NCBI GenBank assembly: GCA_030428705.1
Contig: JAUIDI010000002.1
Coordinates: 434,001-498,000, forward strand
Length of the DNA: 64,000 nucleotides
Direction: 5' to 3'
Source: Bacteroidia bacterium
GTDB lineage: Bacteria > Bacteroidota > Bacteroidia > Flavobacteriales > Flavobacteriaceae
Part shown: in pieces, positions 1 through 10,625 of the stretch
Position numbering within the stretch: position 1 is the stretch's first letter
Layout: every line of letters starts with the position of its first letter
The notes under the pieces: model-generated
The model's input: only the letters and a program-made list of their open reading frames with translations
The model's database searches: none
What the model was told of the DNA's origin: nothing
Made by a program: the position numbers and the translations under genes

Positions 1-218
1 CTAGCAACTTCAGACTTGGTTCCCTTCACTTTGGCCAAATCTTTATCACGGGAAGAAGCGGCCGCCAATGTCTTGCCTTCAATATCGTCTATCACCTGGG
101 CATAGATTTCGCTATTGCTCCTGAAAACAGCTAATCTTGGGCGTTCGGCGGTTCCTGAAGAAACTTTTCGTATTCTTCTTCGGATCCTATATTTTCTTTG
201 TGTCTTCGACAGTTTCAT
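1..218 (-). CDS. rplR: 50S ribosomal protein L18, C-terminus cut by window edge
   Basis: Not in the ORF track. Reading the minus strand from the ATG at 218-216 gives [20 protein letters not shown] followed by [20 protein letters not shown], the typical basic N-terminus and 5S-rRNA-binding core of L18. About 72 of roughly 117 residues are inside the window; the rest runs off the left edge. It follows rplF by 12 bases, the usual spc-operon order, so rpsE, rpmD, rplO and secY are expected further left (inference). Confidence 0.93.
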   Translation of the reverse strand, partial: MKLSKTQRKYRIRRRIRKVSSGTAERPRLAVFRSNSEIYAQVIDDIEGKTLAAASSRDKDLAKVKGTKSEVA

Positions 219-230
219 AATACTATAATA

Positions 231-773
231 TTAAGCGGATTTACCTGCTTTTCTCCTTAATTGTTCACCGACAAACTTCACACCTTTTCCTTTGTAAGGC
301 TCCGGTTTACGGAACGATCTGATTTTCGCCGCGATGTGACCTACCAATTGCTTGTCATGCGATGTAAGCTTTATCGTCGGGTTCTTTCCTTTTTCGGAAG
401 TAGTCTCGACCTTTACTTCTGGGGCAAGTTCGAAAACTATATTGTGCGAAAAACCAAGTGCCAAGTCCAACTTCTGTCCTTGGTTACTGGCCCTATAACC
501 AACACCTACCAACTCTAGTTCCTTAGTCCATCCTTTTGAGACACCTTCGACCATATTCGAAAGCAAAGATCTATAAAGACCATGTTTTGCCTTATGCTCC
601 TTAGAATCGGATGGACGGGACACAACGGCTTCTCCATCCTCTATTTTAATGGAAACCCCTGAATATTCTTGGGTCAACTCACCCAACTTACCCTTGACCG
701 TAACCATGTTCTCTTGGACATCTATGGTTACGCCCTCTGGAATCGTTATTGGATTATTACCTATTCTAGACAT
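231..773 (-). CDS. rplF: 50S ribosomal protein L6
   Basis: 180 residues, full length for L6, which sits near the factor-binding site of the large subunit. It starts MSRIGNNPITIPEGV and ends with the conserved block EPYKGKGVKFVGEQLRRKAGKSA, matching the L6 signature near the C-terminus (PEPYKGKG). The two L6 repeats are visible as N- and C-terminal halves. It lies between rpsH and rplR in the spc part of the superoperon. No anomaly seen. Confidence 0.98.
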   Translation of the reverse strand: MSRIGNNPITIPEGVTIDVQENMVTVKGKLGELTQEYSGVSIKIEDGEAVVSRPSDSKEHKAKHGLYRSLLSNMVEGVSKGWTKELELVGVGYRASNQGQKLDLALGFSHNIVFELAPEVKVETTSEKGKNPTIKLTSHDKQLVGHIAAKIRSFRKPEPYKGKGVKFVGEQLRRKAGKSA

Positions 774-792
774 TTTCTATCGCTTTATTGTA

Positions 793-1191
793 TTAATAGA
801 CGTAGCACAACACTTCGCCGCCAACATTCTCGTTCTTGGCCTGCTTGCTGGTCATTACACCATGAGAGGTCGATACGATCGCTATACCCAATCCGTTCAA
901 AACTCTTGGCAAATCACTTGAACCGGCGTACTTGCGCAATCCGGGTCTACTCACTCGCTGCAATTTTTTTATAACAGGTTCTTTGGTCAACCTATCATAC
1001 TTAAGGGCGATCTTGATCTTTTCCTGAACCTTGTCATCTTCAAACTTATAACTCAAGATATAGCCTTGATCGAACAATATCTTCGTTATCTCTTTTTTTA
1101 CACCGGAAGCAGGTATTTCGACTACCCTATGGCCGGCACGGCTGGCATTTCGAATTCTTGTTAAATAATCTGCTATAGTATCTGTTACCAT
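793..1191 (-). CDS. rpsH: 30S ribosomal protein S8
   Basis: 132 residues. The N-terminus MVTDTIADYLTRIRNA and the C-terminal block VSTSHGVMTSKQAKNENVGGEVLCYVY are the classic S8 ends. S8 binds the central domain of 16S rRNA and in E. coli is the translational repressor of the spc operon; whether that feedback exists here cannot be told from the sequence. It is separated from rpsN by 66 bases, one of the longer gaps in this packed operon. Confidence 0.98.
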   Translation of the reverse strand: MVTDTIADYLTRIRNASRAGHRVVEIPASGVKKEITKILFDQGYILSYKFEDDKVQEKIKIALKYDRLTKEPVIKKLQRVSRPGLRKYAGSSDLPRVLNGLGIAIVSTSHGVMTSKQAKNENVGGEVLCYVY

Positions 1192-1257
1192 TTCTATTCT
1201 GTTTTGGAATCGGTTTCCGGCTTTTTCAAGCCAGACCTAAAACCAGTTTATAATTAA

Positions 1258-1527
1258 TTACCAGCTCGCTTTTTTAACTCCGGGAATCAATCCTTTATTG
1301 GCCATTTCCCTGAACATTACCCTAGAAATACCGAAAGTTCTCATATACCCCTTTGGTCTTCCTGTCAGCTTGCACCTATTGTGCATACGAACCGGAGAGG
1401 CATTTTTTGGCAGTTTCTGTAACGCTTCATAGTCACCGGCCTCTTTCAAAGCCTTTCTCTTCTCAGCGTATTTAGCTACAGTTCTCGCCCTTTTTCTTTC
1501 GCGGGCCTTCATTGATTCTTTAGCCAT
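1258..1527 (-). CDS. rpsN: 30S ribosomal protein S14, zinc-free (C-minus) type
   Basis: 89 residues, [20 protein letters not shown] onwards, ending [12 protein letters not shown]. The signature region [23 protein letters not shown] is present. It has the longer length of the zinc-independent form and lacks the two CxxC pairs of the short zinc-ribbon form (only one Cys). It ends the L5-S14 pair; its start lies one base after the rplE stop, so the two are probably translationally coupled. Confidence 0.97.
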   Translation of the reverse strand: MAKESMKARERKRARTVAKYAEKRKALKEAGDYEALQKLPKNASPVRMHNRCKLTGRPKGYMRTFGISRVMFREMANKGLIPGVKKASW

Positions 1528-1528
1528 G

Positions 1529-2080
1529 TTATTTCTTTTTAAACGGTAATCCTAGTTCTGTTAATAATGACTTTGCTTCCTTATCGGTATTTGCCGAGGT
1601 CACAAACGTTATATCCATACCATTGATTCGATTGATCTTATCGATGTTTATCTCCGGGAAGATGATCTGCTCGGTTACACCAAGGCTATAATTGCCTCTT
1701 CCATCAAAACCTGTTGCACGTATTCCTTGAAAATCGCGTACCCTTGGCAAAGCACTGGTGACCAATCTATCCAAGAATTCATACATTCTCTCTCCACGCA
1801 ATGTGACTTTCGCTCCAATAGGCATTCCCTTACGCAACTTGAAAGCGGCAACGTCTTTTTTGGACATCGTAGGTATGGCTTTTTGTCCCGTTATCATAGT
1901 CAATTCGTCAACCGCATGGTCAATAAGTTTCTTATCGGCAACCGCAGCCCCAACACCTCTACTAACTACAATTTTTTCCAATTTAGGGACTTCCATTACG
2001 TTTTTGTAACCGAACTCCTCTTTCAACGCATTGACAACGCGCTCACTATATTCTTTCTTCAATCTTGCAACGTAAGCCAT
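1529..2080 (-). CDS. rplE: 50S ribosomal protein L5
   Basis: 183 residues. Conserved L5 stretches include [39 protein letters not shown] and [21 protein letters not shown]5 binds 5S rRNA and contacts the P-site tRNA. It follows rplX with a two-base gap and precedes rpsN with a one-base gap, as in the canonical spc order. Confidence 0.98.
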   Translation of the reverse strand: MAYVARLKKEYSERVVNALKEEFGYKNVMEVPKLEKIVVSRGVGAAVADKKLIDHAVDELTMITGQKAIPTMSKKDVAAFKLRKGMPIGAKVTLRGERMYEFLDRLVTSALPRVRDFQGIRATGFDGRGNYSLGVTEQIIFPEINIDKINRINGMDITFVTSANTDKEAKSLLTELGLPFKKK

Positions 2081-2082
2081 AA

Positions 2083-2397
2083 CTATATTACTTCATTGGA
2101 TTTTCTTGAAACTCTGACTTTTTTACCGTCACGCATTTCGAACCCTACCCTTGTGGTTTCTCCTGATTTAGAATCGATCAACGCCAAGTTCGAGATATGA
2201 ATCGGAGCTTCCTTTTTTGTAATGCCTCCCTGTGGGTTTTTAGCACTGGGCTTCTCATGTTTCGAAACCATATTGGCACCTTCGACAATCGCCTTGTTCT
2301 TGGCTATGTCGACCTTTATGATCTTGCCCTCGGTGCCTTTATGGTCACCGGCTATGATCCGTACGGTATCTCCTGTTTTAATTTTCAACTTTTTCAT
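2083..2397 (-). CDS. rplX: 50S ribosomal protein L24
   Basis: The track ORF begins 13 residues upstream ([13 protein letters not shown]), inside the end of rplN. The family start is the ATG at 2397, giving [21 protein letters not shown] with the KOW motif ([17 protein letters not shown]) at the N-terminus, 104 residues. L24 is an assembly initiator of the 50S subunit. With this start, rplN and rplX are separated by 10 bases, consistent with neighbouring gaps. Confidence 0.96.
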   Translation of the reverse strand: MKKLKIKTGDTVRIIAGDHKGTEGKIIKVDIAKNKAIVEGANMVSKHEKPSAKNPQGGITKKEAPIHISNLALIDSKSGETTRVGFEMRDGKKVRVSRKSNEVI

Positions 2398-2407
2398 TAT
2401 AGCTCTT

Positions 2408-2776
2408 TTAAAGTACCTCAGGGGCCAATGAAACAATTTTCATGAACTGCTTATCACGAAGCTCCCTGGCTACGGGTCCAAAAACACGCGTTCCTCTCAT
2501 TTCGCCCGTCGGATTCAACAAAACACAGGCATTATCATCGAAACGGATGTAAGAACCGTCAGGTCTTCTAACTTCTTTTTTTGTGCGAACAACAACCGCG
2601 GTCGATACAGCTCCTTTCTTGATACCTCCATTAGGCGTAGCCTCCTTTACGGAAACAACTATCTTATCGCCAATGGAAGCATATCTTCTTTTTGTACCTC
2701 CAAGCACACGAATGGTCAAAACCTCTTTTGCCCCTGTGTTATCCGCTACCTTTAACCTTGATTCTTGCTGTAACAT
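2408..2776 (-). CDS. rplN: 50S ribosomal protein L14
   Basis: 122 residues, exactly the family length. It starts [20 protein letters not shown] and contains the L14 signature region ([20 protein letters not shown]) and the end [14 protein letters not shown]14 lies at the subunit interface and contacts 16S rRNA. It sits between rpsQ and rplX with short gaps. Confidence 0.98.
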   Translation of the reverse strand: MLQQESRLKVADNTGAKEVLTIRVLGGTKRRYASIGDKIVVSVKEATPNGGIKKGAVSTAVVVRTKKEVRRPDGSYIRFDDNACVLLNPTGEMRGTRVFGPVARELRDKQFMKIVSLAPEVL

Positions 2777-2778
2777 AA

Positions 2779-3039
2779 TTATTTAGCTCTTTCTAAGATT
2801 TCCACCAACCTCCAACACTTGGTCTTGCTCAAAGGCCTGGTCTCCATTATTTTAACGGTATCGCCTTCATTGCAGTCGTTCTTTTCATCGTGCGCTACAT
2901 ATTTCTTCGTTTTCAAGACGAACTTACCGTACATAGGGTGCTTCACACGCTTTACCTCTGCAACGACAATGGATTTCTCCATTTTATTGCTGGTAACGAC
3001 CCCAATTCTTTCCTTTCTTAAGTTTCTCTTTTCTTCCAT
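2779..3039 (-). CDS. rpsQ: 30S ribosomal protein S17
   Basis: 86 residues. The block [21 protein letters not shown] and the signature [20 protein letters not shown] identify S17, which binds 16S rRNA as an OB fold during early 30S assembly. It stands two bases upstream of the rplN start and 13 bases after rpmC, the standard S10-to-spc junction. Confidence 0.98.
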   Translation of the reverse strand: MEEKRNLRKERIGVVTSNKMEKSIVVAEVKRVKHPMYGKFVLKTKKYVAHDEKNDCNEGDTVKIMETRPLSKTKCWRLVEILERAK

Positions 3040-3052
3040 AAAGCAGAACCAG

Positions 3053-3244
3053 TTATTGGTTTTCCCTATTTGTTAATTCTGTTGCCAATCGAGCGACCGT
3101 TCTTCTAACCTTTCTGATTTGAAGCGGATTCTCCAATGGGGTTACGAAATGGGCCATTTTTAAATCGGCATGCTGTTTTTTATACTCGGCAAGCTTTTGA
3201 GTTATTTCCTCGACCGACAATTCTTTGATCTCCTTGTTTTTCAT
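3053..3244 (-). CDS. rpmC: 50S ribosomal protein L29
   Basis: 63 residues, a small helical protein beginning [20 protein letters not shown] and ending with the conserved [17 protein letters not shown] helix. L29 lies at the exit of the polypeptide tunnel next to L23 and helps form the docking site for trigger factor and SRP. It follows rplP after a 12-base gap. Confidence 0.97.
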   Translation of the reverse strand: MKNKEIKELSVEEITQKLAEYKKQHADLKMAHFVTPLENPLQIRKVRRTVARLATELTNRENQ

Positions 3245-3256
3245 GATTCCCGATTA

Positions 3257-3682
3257 TTAATCCTCACCAGTATAATCCCTAGCAACTATAAATTTTGTTT
3301 TGACGGGCAGTTTCTGAGCCGCCAATCTCAATGCTTCTTTTGCAATGTCTATATTCACACCCGCAACCTCGAACATAATTCTACCAGGTTTTACTACGGC
3401 CACGAAATACTCAGGTGCTCCCTTACCTTTACCCATACGTACCTCCAATGGTTTCTTGGTAATCGGTTTGTCGGGGAATATTTTGATCCACAATTGACCT
3501 TCCCTCTTCATATATCTCGTAGCGGCAATACGTGCGGCTTCGATCTGACGTGATGTCAAGAAGGCCGAATCCAAAGATTTTATACCAAACATACCGTTTG
3601 AAAGCAAATGACCTCTTCCGGAATTACCCTTCATTCGGCCTTTCTGCATTTTACGAAACTTGGTTCTTTTCGGTTGTAACAT
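3257..3682 (-). CDS. rplP: 50S ribosomal protein L16
   Basis: 141 residues. [19 protein letters not shown] is the canonical N-terminus, and [20 protein letters not shown] carries the second L16 signature. L16 organises the A-site region of 23S rRNA. The length is slightly above the 136-138 usual in Proteobacteria. It is between rpsC and rpmC as expected. Confidence 0.98.
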   Translation of the reverse strand: MLQPKRTKFRKMQKGRMKGNSGRGHLLSNGMFGIKSLDSAFLTSRQIEAARIAATRYMKREGQLWIKIFPDKPITKKPLEVRMGKGKGAPEYFVAVVKPGRIMFEVAGVNIDIAKEALRLAAQKLPVKTKFIVARDYTGED

Positions 3683-3701
3683 TGCTAAACTTCTTTTCTA
3701 A

Positions 3702-4424
3702 TTATTTTCTGCGGCGTGGTTTTCTTCCACCATCACCTCGTTTGTCACCTTTTCCTCCTTGGCCCTTGGTCATACCGACCAATGGTGAAAGCTCTCGCTT
3801 ACCGTAAACCTCACCCTTCATGATCCACACTTTAATACCCAACTTACCATAGGTAGTCTGAGCTTCTTGCAGTGCATAATCAATATCGGCCCTAAAGGTA
3901 GAAAGTGGAATACGACCATCTTTATACGATTCAGAACGTGCCATCTCGGCTCCATTCAAACGCCCCGAAATCTGAATCTTGATTCCTTCTGCATTCATGC
4001 GCATTGCAGCGGCAATTGCCATTTTTATGGCTCTACGGAAGGAAATCCTGCTCTCGATTTGACGCGCGACACTAGCGGCCACCAAATTGGCATCCAATTC
4101 AGGTCTCTTGATCTCATAAATATTGATCTGAACTTCTTTGCCCGTAATTTTCTTAAGCTCTTCCTTAAGCTTATCAACTTCTTGCCCACCTTTACCAATA
4201 ATGATTCCCGGTCTTGCCGTTGTCACGGTAACGGTAATCAATTTCAAGGTTCGCTCGATAATCACCCTGGAAACGCTGGCCTTTGCCAAACGTGCATGGA
4301 TGTATTTACGGATTTTATCGTCCTCAGCTAGTTTGTCGCCATAATCATTGCCTCCGTACCAGTTAGACTCCCATCCCCTGATGATTCCAAGACGATTTCC
4401 TATCGGATTTGTTTTTTGTCCCAT
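3702..4424 (-). CDS. rpsC: 30S ribosomal protein S3
   Basis: 240 residues. The N-terminus [20 protein letters not shown] is diagnostic, the KH-domain loop is [14 protein letters not shown], and the C-terminal S3 domain includes [21 protein letters not shown]3 lines the mRNA entry channel. The C-terminal tail is very basic ([18 protein letters not shown]), as in other Bacteroidota. The start is one base after the rplV stop. Confidence 0.98.
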   Translation of the reverse strand: MGQKTNPIGNRLGIIRGWESNWYGGNDYGDKLAEDDKIRKYIHARLAKASVSRVIIERTLKLITVTVTTARPGIIIGKGGQEVDKLKEELKKITGKEVQINIYEIKRPELDANLVAASVARQIESRISFRRAIKMAIAAAMRMNAEGIKIQISGRLNGAEMARSESYKDGRIPLSTFRADIDYALQEAQTTYGKLGIKVWIMKGEVYGKRELSPLVGMTKGQGGKGDKRGDGGRKPRRRK

Positions 4425-4425
4425 T

Positions 4426-4833
4426 CTAGCTTTCTATATTATTGTTAGATCCCAAGACCAAGGTTACATGGTTGGAACGCTTTCTAATTCTATGTGCACG
4501 ACCCTGCGGAGCCGGTCTCAATCTTTTCAACATGGTTCCACCGTCAACCCGGATTTCCTTGATATAAAGATCCGCATCCTCTACATTGGCATCTTCGTTC
4601 TTTGCTTGCCAATTGGCAATGGCACTCAACAAAAGCTTTTCCAATCTTCTAGAGGCCTCTTTCGAATCGAATTTCAAGATTGCCAAGGCCTTTTCTACTT
4701 GTGCACCTCTGATCAAATCGGCGACCAATCTCATTTTTCTTGGCGAAGTCGGGCAGTTGTTCAGTTTGGCAAACGCCATTTGCTGTTTCTCCGCCTTGAT
4801 TCTTTCGGCCATTTGTCTTTTTCGAACTCCCAT
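4426..4833 (-). CDS. rplV: 50S ribosomal protein L22
   Basis: 135 residues. The core [19 protein letters not shown] and the beta-hairpin loop region [20 protein letters not shown] are typical L22; the hairpin lines the exit tunnel and is where macrolide-resistance changes arise. The N-terminus carries an extra basic segment ([18 protein letters not shown]). Three bases separate it from rpsS. Confidence 0.98.
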   Translation of the reverse strand: MGVRKRQMAERIKAEKQQMAFAKLNNCPTSPRKMRLVADLIRGAQVEKALAILKFDSKEASRRLEKLLLSAIANWQAKNEDANVEDADLYIKEIRVDGGTMLKRLRPAPQGRAHRIRKRSNHVTLVLGSNNNIES

Positions 4834-4836
4834 AGC

Positions 4837-5115
4837 TTACTTTTTACCTTTATTCTTTGCCCCGGCGTGACCCCTAAAAGATCGCGTCGGTGAAAATTCG
4901 CCCAATTTATGCCCCACCATGTTCTCCGTAACAAAAACAGGCACAAATTGCCTACCGTTGTGTACGGCGATGGTCAAGCCTACGAAATCAGGTGTTATCA
5001 TTGATGCCCTAGACCATGTCTTGATGACGCTTTTCTTACCAGATGATGCATTTTGCTGGATTTTCTTTTCCAGACTATAGTGAACGTAAGGTCCTTTTTT
5101 TAGTGAACGTGCCAT
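4837..5115 (-). CDS. rpsS: 30S ribosomal protein S19
   Basis: 92 residues. [19 protein letters not shown] and the signature [24 protein letters not shown] with the end [18 protein letters not shown] identify S19, a head protein that pairs with S13 near the A site. It lies 13 bases downstream of rplB. Confidence 0.98.
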   Translation of the reverse strand: MARSLKKGPYVHYSLEKKIQQNASSGKKSVIKTWSRASMITPDFVGLTIAVHNGRQFVPVFVTENMVGHKLGEFSPTRSFRGHAGAKNKGKK

Positions 5116-5128
5116 TTCTTTCTACTTT

Positions 5129-5953
5129 TTATTTCTTTCTACGTTCTAATATATATCTGTTGGTATTCTTCGTCTTTGATCGGGTTCTATACCCTTTTGC
5201 AGGAATACCGTTTCTAGACCTAGGATGACCTCCGGAAGCCCTTCCTTCACCACCTCCCATTGGGTGATCCACAGGGTTCATGGCAACCGGTCTCGTCCTC
5301 GGCCTTCTACCCAACCATCTGCTTCTACCCGCTTTACCGGAAACCAATAACTGGTGATCGGAATTGGAAATGGCGCCAATAGTCGCCATACAGGCCGAAA
5401 GAATCAATCTGGTTTCCCCTGATGGCATTTTTACCGTAGCGAACTTGCCCTCTTTTGCCATAAGCTGTGCAAAAGTACCGGCACTCCTTGCCATTACAGC
5501 TCCTTGTCCGGGACGTAATTCAATGCAGGAGATAATGGTTCCCAAAGGAATTTCGCTAAGCGGAAGCGCATTACCAATTTCTGGTGTTGCGTTCGCTCCC
5601 GACGATACCTTTTGGCCGACTTGTAGGCCATTTTGGGCGACTATATATCTTTTTTCACCATCTTCATATTTCAACAAGGCGATAAAACCCGTTCTATTGG
5701 GATCGTACTGAATCGACTCGACGGTAGCCGCAACCTCTTGCTTGTCCCTCTTGAAGTCAATAATACGATACCTTCTTTTGTGACCTCCACCTTTCTGGCG
5801 CATGGTCATCTTTCCTTGACTGTTTCTACCTCCGGACTTTTTTAACGGAGCGAGCAAGCTCTTCTCCGGCTTATCAGTAGTAATCGCGTCAAATCCGTTT
5901 ACTACTCTAAAACGCTGTCCAGGAGTGACTGGTTTTAATTTTCTAACTGACAT
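5129..5953 (-). CDS. rplB: 50S ribosomal protein L2
   Basis: 274 residues. It starts [18 protein letters not shown] and carries the C-terminal signature [20 protein letters not shown], close to the peptidyl-transferase centre. The His of VDHP, functionally important in E. coli L2, is kept; the second His of the E. coli HPHGGG motif is Met here, which I believe is common in Bacteroidota (recollection, not checked). It sits between rplW and rpsS. Confidence 0.98.
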   Translation of the reverse strand: MSVRKLKPVTPGQRFRVVNGFDAITTDKPEKSLLAPLKKSGGRNSQGKMTMRQKGGGHKRRYRIIDFKRDKQEVAATVESIQYDPNRTGFIALLKYEDGEKRYIVAQNGLQVGQKVSSGANATPEIGNALPLSEIPLGTIISCIELRPGQGAVMARSAGTFAQLMAKEGKFATVKMPSGETRLILSACMATIGAISNSDHQLLVSGKAGRSRWLGRRPRTRPVAMNPVDHPMGGGEGRASGGHPRSRNGIPAKGYRTRSKTKNTNRYILERRKK

Positions 5954-5962
5954 TTGTCGTCT

Positions 5963-6253
5963 TTATAGATTGCTGTAAAAATCAATACTATCTCCTTCCG
6001 CCACATCGACTATTGCCTTTTTGATGGCGTTGGTCTTACCGTGTTGCACACCAGTCTTGGTATATCGCGACTTTCTGGTAGGACCATAATTCATTGTTCG
6101 TACTTTCTTGACCGATACCCCATAGGTCGCCTCGACGGCATCCTTTATTTGGATCTTGTTCGCCCTTGGATCGACCTCAAAACCATAACGATTGTACAAC
6201 TCGCTATCAGCGGTCATCTTTTCGGTTATAATAGGCTTTATCAACACATTCAT
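5963..6253 (-). CDS. rplW: 50S ribosomal protein L23
   Basis: 96 residues beginning MNVLIKPIITEKMTADSELY, with the conserved RANKIQIKDAVEATYGVSVKKVRTMN core. L23 is at the tunnel exit and is the main contact of trigger factor and SRP. It follows rplD after six bases and precedes rplB after nine. Confidence 0.98.
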   Translation of the reverse strand: MNVLIKPIITEKMTADSELYNRYGFEVDPRANKIQIKDAVEATYGVSVKKVRTMNYGPTRKSRYTKTGVQHGKTNAIKKAIVDVAEGDSIDFYSNL

Positions 6254-6259
6254 GGTTCT

Positions 6260-6889
6260 CTATTTTGTTAGGTTCGATTCCAATCCTTCCAAAGCACCTT
6301 CCAACAAAACAATATTATTGGCATTCAGTATTTTGTAAGTATTTAATTCTGAGCTAGTTATAACTTCGGAACGCTTCAAATTTCGCGAAGACAAATATAC
6401 ACCATTATTTGAATCGCCCAAGACAAACAAAGATTTTTTATTTTCGAGTCCCAACGACTTCAAAACACCAACAAAATCCTTGGTTTTGGGTGTATCAAAA
6501 TCAAAGTCCTCAACGACCAAAATCGCCTTCTCTTTTGACTTGATGCTCAATGCGGATTTACGGGCCAATCGTTTCACATTCTTGTTCAATTTTTGGCTAT
6601 AATCCTTAGGTCTTGGTCCGAATATTCGTCCTCCACCCCTAAAAACCGGTGACTTGATACTACCGGCACGCGCCGTACCCGTACCTTTTTGTTTTTTAAT
6701 CTTTCGTGTACTTCCGGCAATCTCACCACGTTCCTTAGACTTGTGGGTTCCCTGTCTTTGATGCGCCAAATATTGCTTAACGTCCAAATACACCGCATGA
6801 TTATTTGGCTCGATTGCGAAAACAGCATCAGAAAGGTCGGCCTTTCTACCTGTCTCTTTTCCTTTGATATCTAAAACTGCTACTTTCAT
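6260..6889 (-). CDS. rplD: 50S ribosomal protein L4
   Basis: About 209 residues. The track starts at a GTG at 6898 (MAIMKVAV), but the ATG at 6889-6887 overlaps the rplC stop by one base (TAATG) and gives the family-typical start [17 protein letters not shown] prefer it. Diagnostic blocks are RGGGRIFGPRPKDYSQKLNKN and KKQKGTGTARAG, the tunnel-lining loop. L4 is an rRNA-binding assembly protein and in E. coli the autoregulator of the S10 operon; no equivalent leader is proven here. Confidence 0.96.
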   Translation of the reverse strand: MKVAVLDIKGKETGRKADLSDAVFAIEPNNHAVYLDVKQYLAHQRQGTHKSKERGEIAGSTRKIKKQKGTGTARAGSIKSPVFRGGGRIFGPRPKDYSQKLNKNVKRLARKSALSIKSKEKAILVVEDFDFDTPKTKDFVGVLKSLGLENKKSLFVLGDSNNGVYLSSRNLKRSEVITSSELNTYKILNANNIVLLEGALEGLESNLTK

Positions 6890-7512
6890 TATTGCCACCT
6901 TTGTATCGTTACGTATGCATTTTTATGGCCAGGAACGCATCCTTTGACAACCAAAATATTCTTCTCTGGCACAACTTTCAAAACCCTGAGGTTCTGTACG
7001 GTAACGCGTTCTCCACCCATACGGCCGGCCATACGCATTCCCTTGAACACTCGCGATGGATCAGATCCCGCACCGATCGATCCAGGGGCACGTAAACGGT
7101 TGTGCTGGCCGTGGGTCGATTGACCTACACCGCCAAAACCATGTCTTTTTACAACCCCTTGAAAACCTTTCCCTTTCGAGGTGCCGACCACGTCGACGAA
7201 TTCTCCTTCTACAAAAATGTCGACACCCAAGGTATCGCCTAACTTGTAATCACCTTCAAAACCTTGGAATTCAACGACTTTTTTCTTAGGAGACGTACCT
7301 GCTTTTTTAAAGTGGCCACTTTCGGCCTTGTTCGCACGTTTCTCTGCCTTGTCATCGAAACCAAGCTGAAGGGCACTGTACCCATCAACTTCTTCGGTTC
7401 TGACTTGGGTAATTACGCATGGGCCGGCTTCTATGACGGTACATGGAACGTTCTTTCCATTTTCGTCAAAAATGCTGGTCATGCCTACTTTTTTTCCTAT
7501 TAACCCAGACAT
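6889..7512 (-). CDS. rplC: 50S ribosomal protein L3
   Basis: 207 residues. [20 protein letters not shown] is the standard start, and [20 protein letters not shown] with [20 protein letters not shown] is the peptidyl-transferase-proximal signature loop containing the conserved Gln methylated in E. coli. A 163-base gap precedes the gene, which is unusual inside this superoperon. Its stop overlaps the rplD start by one base. Confidence 0.98.
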   Translation of the reverse strand: MSGLIGKKVGMTSIFDENGKNVPCTVIEAGPCVITQVRTEEVDGYSALQLGFDDKAEKRANKAESGHFKKAGTSPKKKVVEFQGFEGDYKLGDTLGVDIFVEGEFVDVVGTSKGKGFQGVVKRHGFGGVGQSTHGQHNRLRAPGSIGAGSDPSRVFKGMRMAGRMGGERVTVQNLRVLKVVPEKNILVVKGCVPGHKNAYVTIQRWQ

Positions 7513-7675
7513 ATTTAATTTATATTAATTAGTATTCAATTGTACTCTAAACTTGTTGACAAAAAAACAGGGCCAAAAACAATTCAACCCCGAATTTATT
7601 TTTGTTACCGTTTTTCCTTCGCACGCAGCTCCGGACATGTCTTTTAATTCAAAATTCCTAATCCAGAATTCTGAA
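7513..7675. other. 163-base non-coding gap between rpsJ and rplC
   Basis: The longest gap within the ribosomal superoperon. On the minus strand it has an AT-rich run just before the rplC ATG and, next to the rpsJ stop, EcoRI-like AATTC words (AATTCAAAATTC, CAGAATTCTG) resembling the degenerate intergenic text at 58385. No ORF or convincing -33/-7 promoter on the coding strand is seen. It could hold an mRNA leader controlling rplC onward, or just an inserted intergenic remnant. Confidence 0.5.
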
Positions 7676-7981
7676 TTATACTTTTATCTCGACCTCGACC
7701 CCACTTGGAAGCTCCAACTTCATCAAGGCATCAATCGTCTTCGATGAGGAACTATATATGTCCAAAAGCCTTTTATATGAACTTAACTGGAATTGTTCCC
7801 TTGATTTTTTGTTTACGTGCGGAGACCGCAAGACCGTAAAAATCTTCTTATGCGTCGGCAATGGAATCGGACCAGTTACTACCGCTCCGGTTGTTTTTAC
7901 CGTTTTTACGATCTTCTCCGCAGATTTATCCACCAAATTGTGATCGTAAGATTTTAATTTTATCCTGATTTTTTGACTCAT
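7676..7981 (-). CDS. rpsJ: 30S ribosomal protein S10 (NusE)
   Basis: 101 residues, [20 protein letters not shown] with the signature [26 protein letters not shown]10 is a 30S head protein and also the NusE antitermination factor. It starts 11 bases downstream of the fusA stop, so the str and S10 parts are joined directly, with no tuf gene between them. Confidence 0.98.
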   Translation of the reverse strand: MSQKIRIKLKSYDHNLVDKSAEKIVKTVKTTGAVVTGPIPLPTHKKIFTVLRSPHVNKKSREQFQLSSYKRLLDIYSSSSKTIDALMKLELPSGVEVEIKV

Positions 7982-7992
7982 CTTTCTTAAAA

Positions 7993-10122
7993 TTAAGCGG
8001 TTACGCCTTTGGCGGCCTTAATTACTTCTTCGGCAATATTAGATGGTGTTTCCGCATAATGCGAAAATTCCATGGTCGAGGTGGCCCTACCCGAAGACAG
8101 GGTTCTCAATGAAGTCACATAACCGAACATTTCAGATAATGGCACTTCACCTTTAATGACCTTAGATCCGGCCCTATCGCTCATATTAGAAATTGTTCCT
8201 CTTCGTCTGTTCAAATCCCCGACGATATCACCCATATTCTCTTCGGGCGTAAGAACCTCTATTTTCATAATGGGTTCCATAAGCACGGCACGAGCTGCCC
8301 GGGCCGCTTCTTTGTATCCCAATTTTGCTGCAAGTTCGAAAGATAAAGAATCGGAATCCACAGCGTGAAACGAACCATCCTTCAAGGTAACTTTCATGCT
8401 GTCCATTTCAAAACCAGCCAAAGGACCATTTTTCATGGCTTCCTTGAATCCTTTTTCAACAGACGGTATGAATTCCTTAGGAATATTACCCCCCTTAATC
8501 TCATTGACGAATTCAAGCCCAGTACTTGTCTCTTCGCTGGCCGGTTCCATGGTAAATACGATATCGGCAAACTTACCTCTACCACCGGACTGTTTCTTAT
8601 AAACCTCTCTATGGTCGGCAGATTGCGTAATCGCCTCTTTGTATTCCACTTGAGGCTGACCTTGGTTCACTTCTACTTTGAATTCACGTCGAAGTCGGTC
8701 TACAATGATATCCAAATGCAGCTCGCCCATACCAGAAATAATGGTCTGACCGGAAGCTTCATCGGTTTTTACCTGGAAAGTTGGATCTTCTTCAGCCAAC
8801 TTGGCAAGTGCCATTCCCAGTTTATCGACATCGGCCTTGGTCTTAGGCTCCACAGCGATACCGATAACCGGATCTGGAAAATTCATACTCTCCAATACTA
8901 TAGGATGTTTCTCGGAAGAAAGTGTATCCCCAGTTTTAATATCCTTGAATCCGACTGCAGCACCAATATCACCCGCCTCGATAAATTCGATTGCGTTCTG
9001 CTTGTTGGCGTGCATCTGATAGATTCTTGAAATACGCTCCTTATTACCTGAACGGTTGTTCAGCACATAGGAACCTGCATCCAAGCGACCTGAGTACGCC
9101 CTAAAAAATGCCAATCGCCCGACAAAGGGATCCGTAGCAATTTTAAATGCCAATGCGGAAAAGGGCTCTTTGGGGTCCGGTTTTCTAGAAACTTCCTGTT
9201 CCGTATCCGGATTAACACCAACAATAGCCTCTTTATCCAAAGGCGAAGGCAAATATCTTACAACGGCATCCAATAAAAATTGAACACCTTTATTCTTAAA
9301 TGAAGAACCACATATCATTGGTATAATCGCACGATCCATTACGGCGGCCCTAAGCGCTGCATGGACCTCTTCTTCGGTAATCGAATCCTCGTCCTCAAAG
9401 AACTTCTCCATCAATTGTTCATCGTACTCCGCTACGGCTTCGATCAATGCTGCGCGATATTCTTTGACTTCAGCTTCCATTTCTACAGGAATATCGATAA
9501 CGTCGAAAGTAGAACCGAAGTTCTCATCATGCCAAACGATTGCCCTGTTCTTTGCCAAATCTACGATTCCCTTAAAGTCGGCTTCTTCACCGATCGGCAA
9601 AACAATAGGCACGGCATTCGACCCTAACATTTCTTTTACCTGATTACAGACCATCAAGAAATTCGAACCTTGCCTATCCATTTTATTTACGAAACCAATT
9701 CTAGGCACTTTGTAGTTGTCGGCAAGCCTCCAGTTCGTTTCCGACTGGGGTTCAACACCGTCAACGGCACTAAAAAGGAACACCAATCCGTCAAGAACCC
9801 TTAACGAACGGTTTACCTCAACAGTAAAATCAACGTGCCCTGGGGTATCGATAATATTAAAGTGGTATCCTTTTGCATCAGCGGTCGGTTTCCCGTTCTC
9901 GGTAGGAAAATGCCATTCACAAGTCGTCGCCGCCGAAGTAATGGTAATACCCCGCTCCTGCTCTTGTTCCATCCAGTCCATAGTAGCGGCACCATCATGA
10001 ACCTCTCCGATTTTATGGCTTACACCCGTATAAAAAAGGATACGCTCTGTAGTTGTGGTCTTACCCGCATCAATATGGGCGGCAATACCTATATTTCTTG
10101 TATATTTTAAATCTCTTGCCAT
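7993..10122 (-). CDS. fusA: Translation elongation factor G
   Basis: 709 residues, full length for the GTPase that drives ribosomal translocation and, with RRF, recycling. G motifs are clear: [19 protein letters not shown] (G1), RGITITSAA (G2), [12 protein letters not shown] (G3) and NKMDRQG (G4). Domain IV carries [11 protein letters not shown] and the end holds [15 protein letters not shown]. The gene sits between rpsG (three-base gap) and rpsJ, the classic str-operon place. Nothing suggests the fusidic-acid-resistant paralogue. Confidence 0.98.
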   Translation of the reverse strand: MARDLKYTRNIGIAAHIDAGKTTTTERILFYTGVSHKIGEVHDGAATMDWMEQEQERGITITSAATTCEWHFPTENGKPTADAKGYHFNIIDTPGHVDFTVEVNRSLRVLDGLVFLFSAVDGVEPQSETNWRLADNYKVPRIGFVNKMDRQGSNFLMVCNQVKEMLGSNAVPIVLPIGEEADFKGIVDLAKNRAIVWHDENFGSTFDVIDIPVEMEAEVKEYRAALIEAVAEYDEQLMEKFFEDEDSITEEEVHAALRAAVMDRAIIPMICGSSFKNKGVQFLLDAVVRYLPSPLDKEAIVGVNPDTEQEVSRKPDPKEPFSALAFKIATDPFVGRLAFFRAYSGRLDAGSYVLNNRSGNKERISRIYQMHANKQNAIEFIEAGDIGAAVGFKDIKTGDTLSSEKHPIVLESMNFPDPVIGIAVEPKTKADVDKLGMALAKLAEEDPTFQVKTDEASGQTIISGMGELHLDIIVDRLRREFKVEVNQGQPQVEYKEAITQSADHREVYKKQSGGRGKFADIVFTMEPASEETSTGLEFVNEIKGGNIPKEFIPSVEKGFKEAMKNGPLAGFEMDSMKVTLKDGSFHAVDSDSLSFELAAKLGYKEAARAARAVLMEPIMKIEVLTPEENMGDIVGDLNRRRGTISNMSDRAGSKVIKGEVPLSEMFGYVTSLRTLSSGRATSTMEFSHYAETPSNIAEEVIKAAKGVTA

Positions 10123-10125
10123 TTC

Positions 10126-10602
10126 TTAAAATCTAAAGTGGGAAAATGCTTTATTCGCCTCTGCCATTTTGTGGGTATCCACTCTTTTCTTCACTGCAGC
10201 ACCTTCTTCTTTTGAAGCCGCCAAAATCTCAGCTGCCAACTTCTGCGACATTCCTTTTTCATTACGCTTGCGTGCATAGCTGATCAACCACTTCATAGCG
10301 GTAGAAATTTTTCTATCCGGACGGATCTGCATCGGAATCTGAAAGGTAGCCCCCCCAACCCTTCTACTTCTTACCTCGACATGGGGCATAACATTTGACA
10401 AAGCATCTTTCCAAAGCTCCAATGCTGTTTTTTCGTCGTCGGTTTTCTTTTCTTCAACAATGTCGATCGCATCGTAAAATATGCTAAAGGCAACTGATTT
10501 CTTCCCGTCCCACATCATCATATTGACAAAACGTGTGACCAATTGGTCGTTAAATCTTGGATCGGGCAATAGTGGCCTCTTTTTCGCCTGTTTTTTTCTC
10601 AT
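10126..10602 (-). CDS. rpsG: 30S ribosomal protein S7
   Basis: 158 residues. [20 protein letters not shown] is the usual start and [18 protein letters not shown] with [21 protein letters not shown] are the S7 signatures. S7 nucleates assembly of the 30S head and binds at the E site. It lies 23 bases after rpsL and three before fusA. Confidence 0.98.
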   Translation of the reverse strand: MRKKQAKKRPLLPDPRFNDQLVTRFVNMMMWDGKKSVAFSIFYDAIDIVEEKKTDDEKTALELWKDALSNVMPHVEVRSRRVGGATFQIPMQIRPDRKISTAMKWLISYARKRNEKGMSQKLAAEILAASKEEGAAVKKRVDTHKMAEANKAFSHFRF

Positions 10603-10625
10603 TACTGCTTCTTAAAAAGTTTTAA

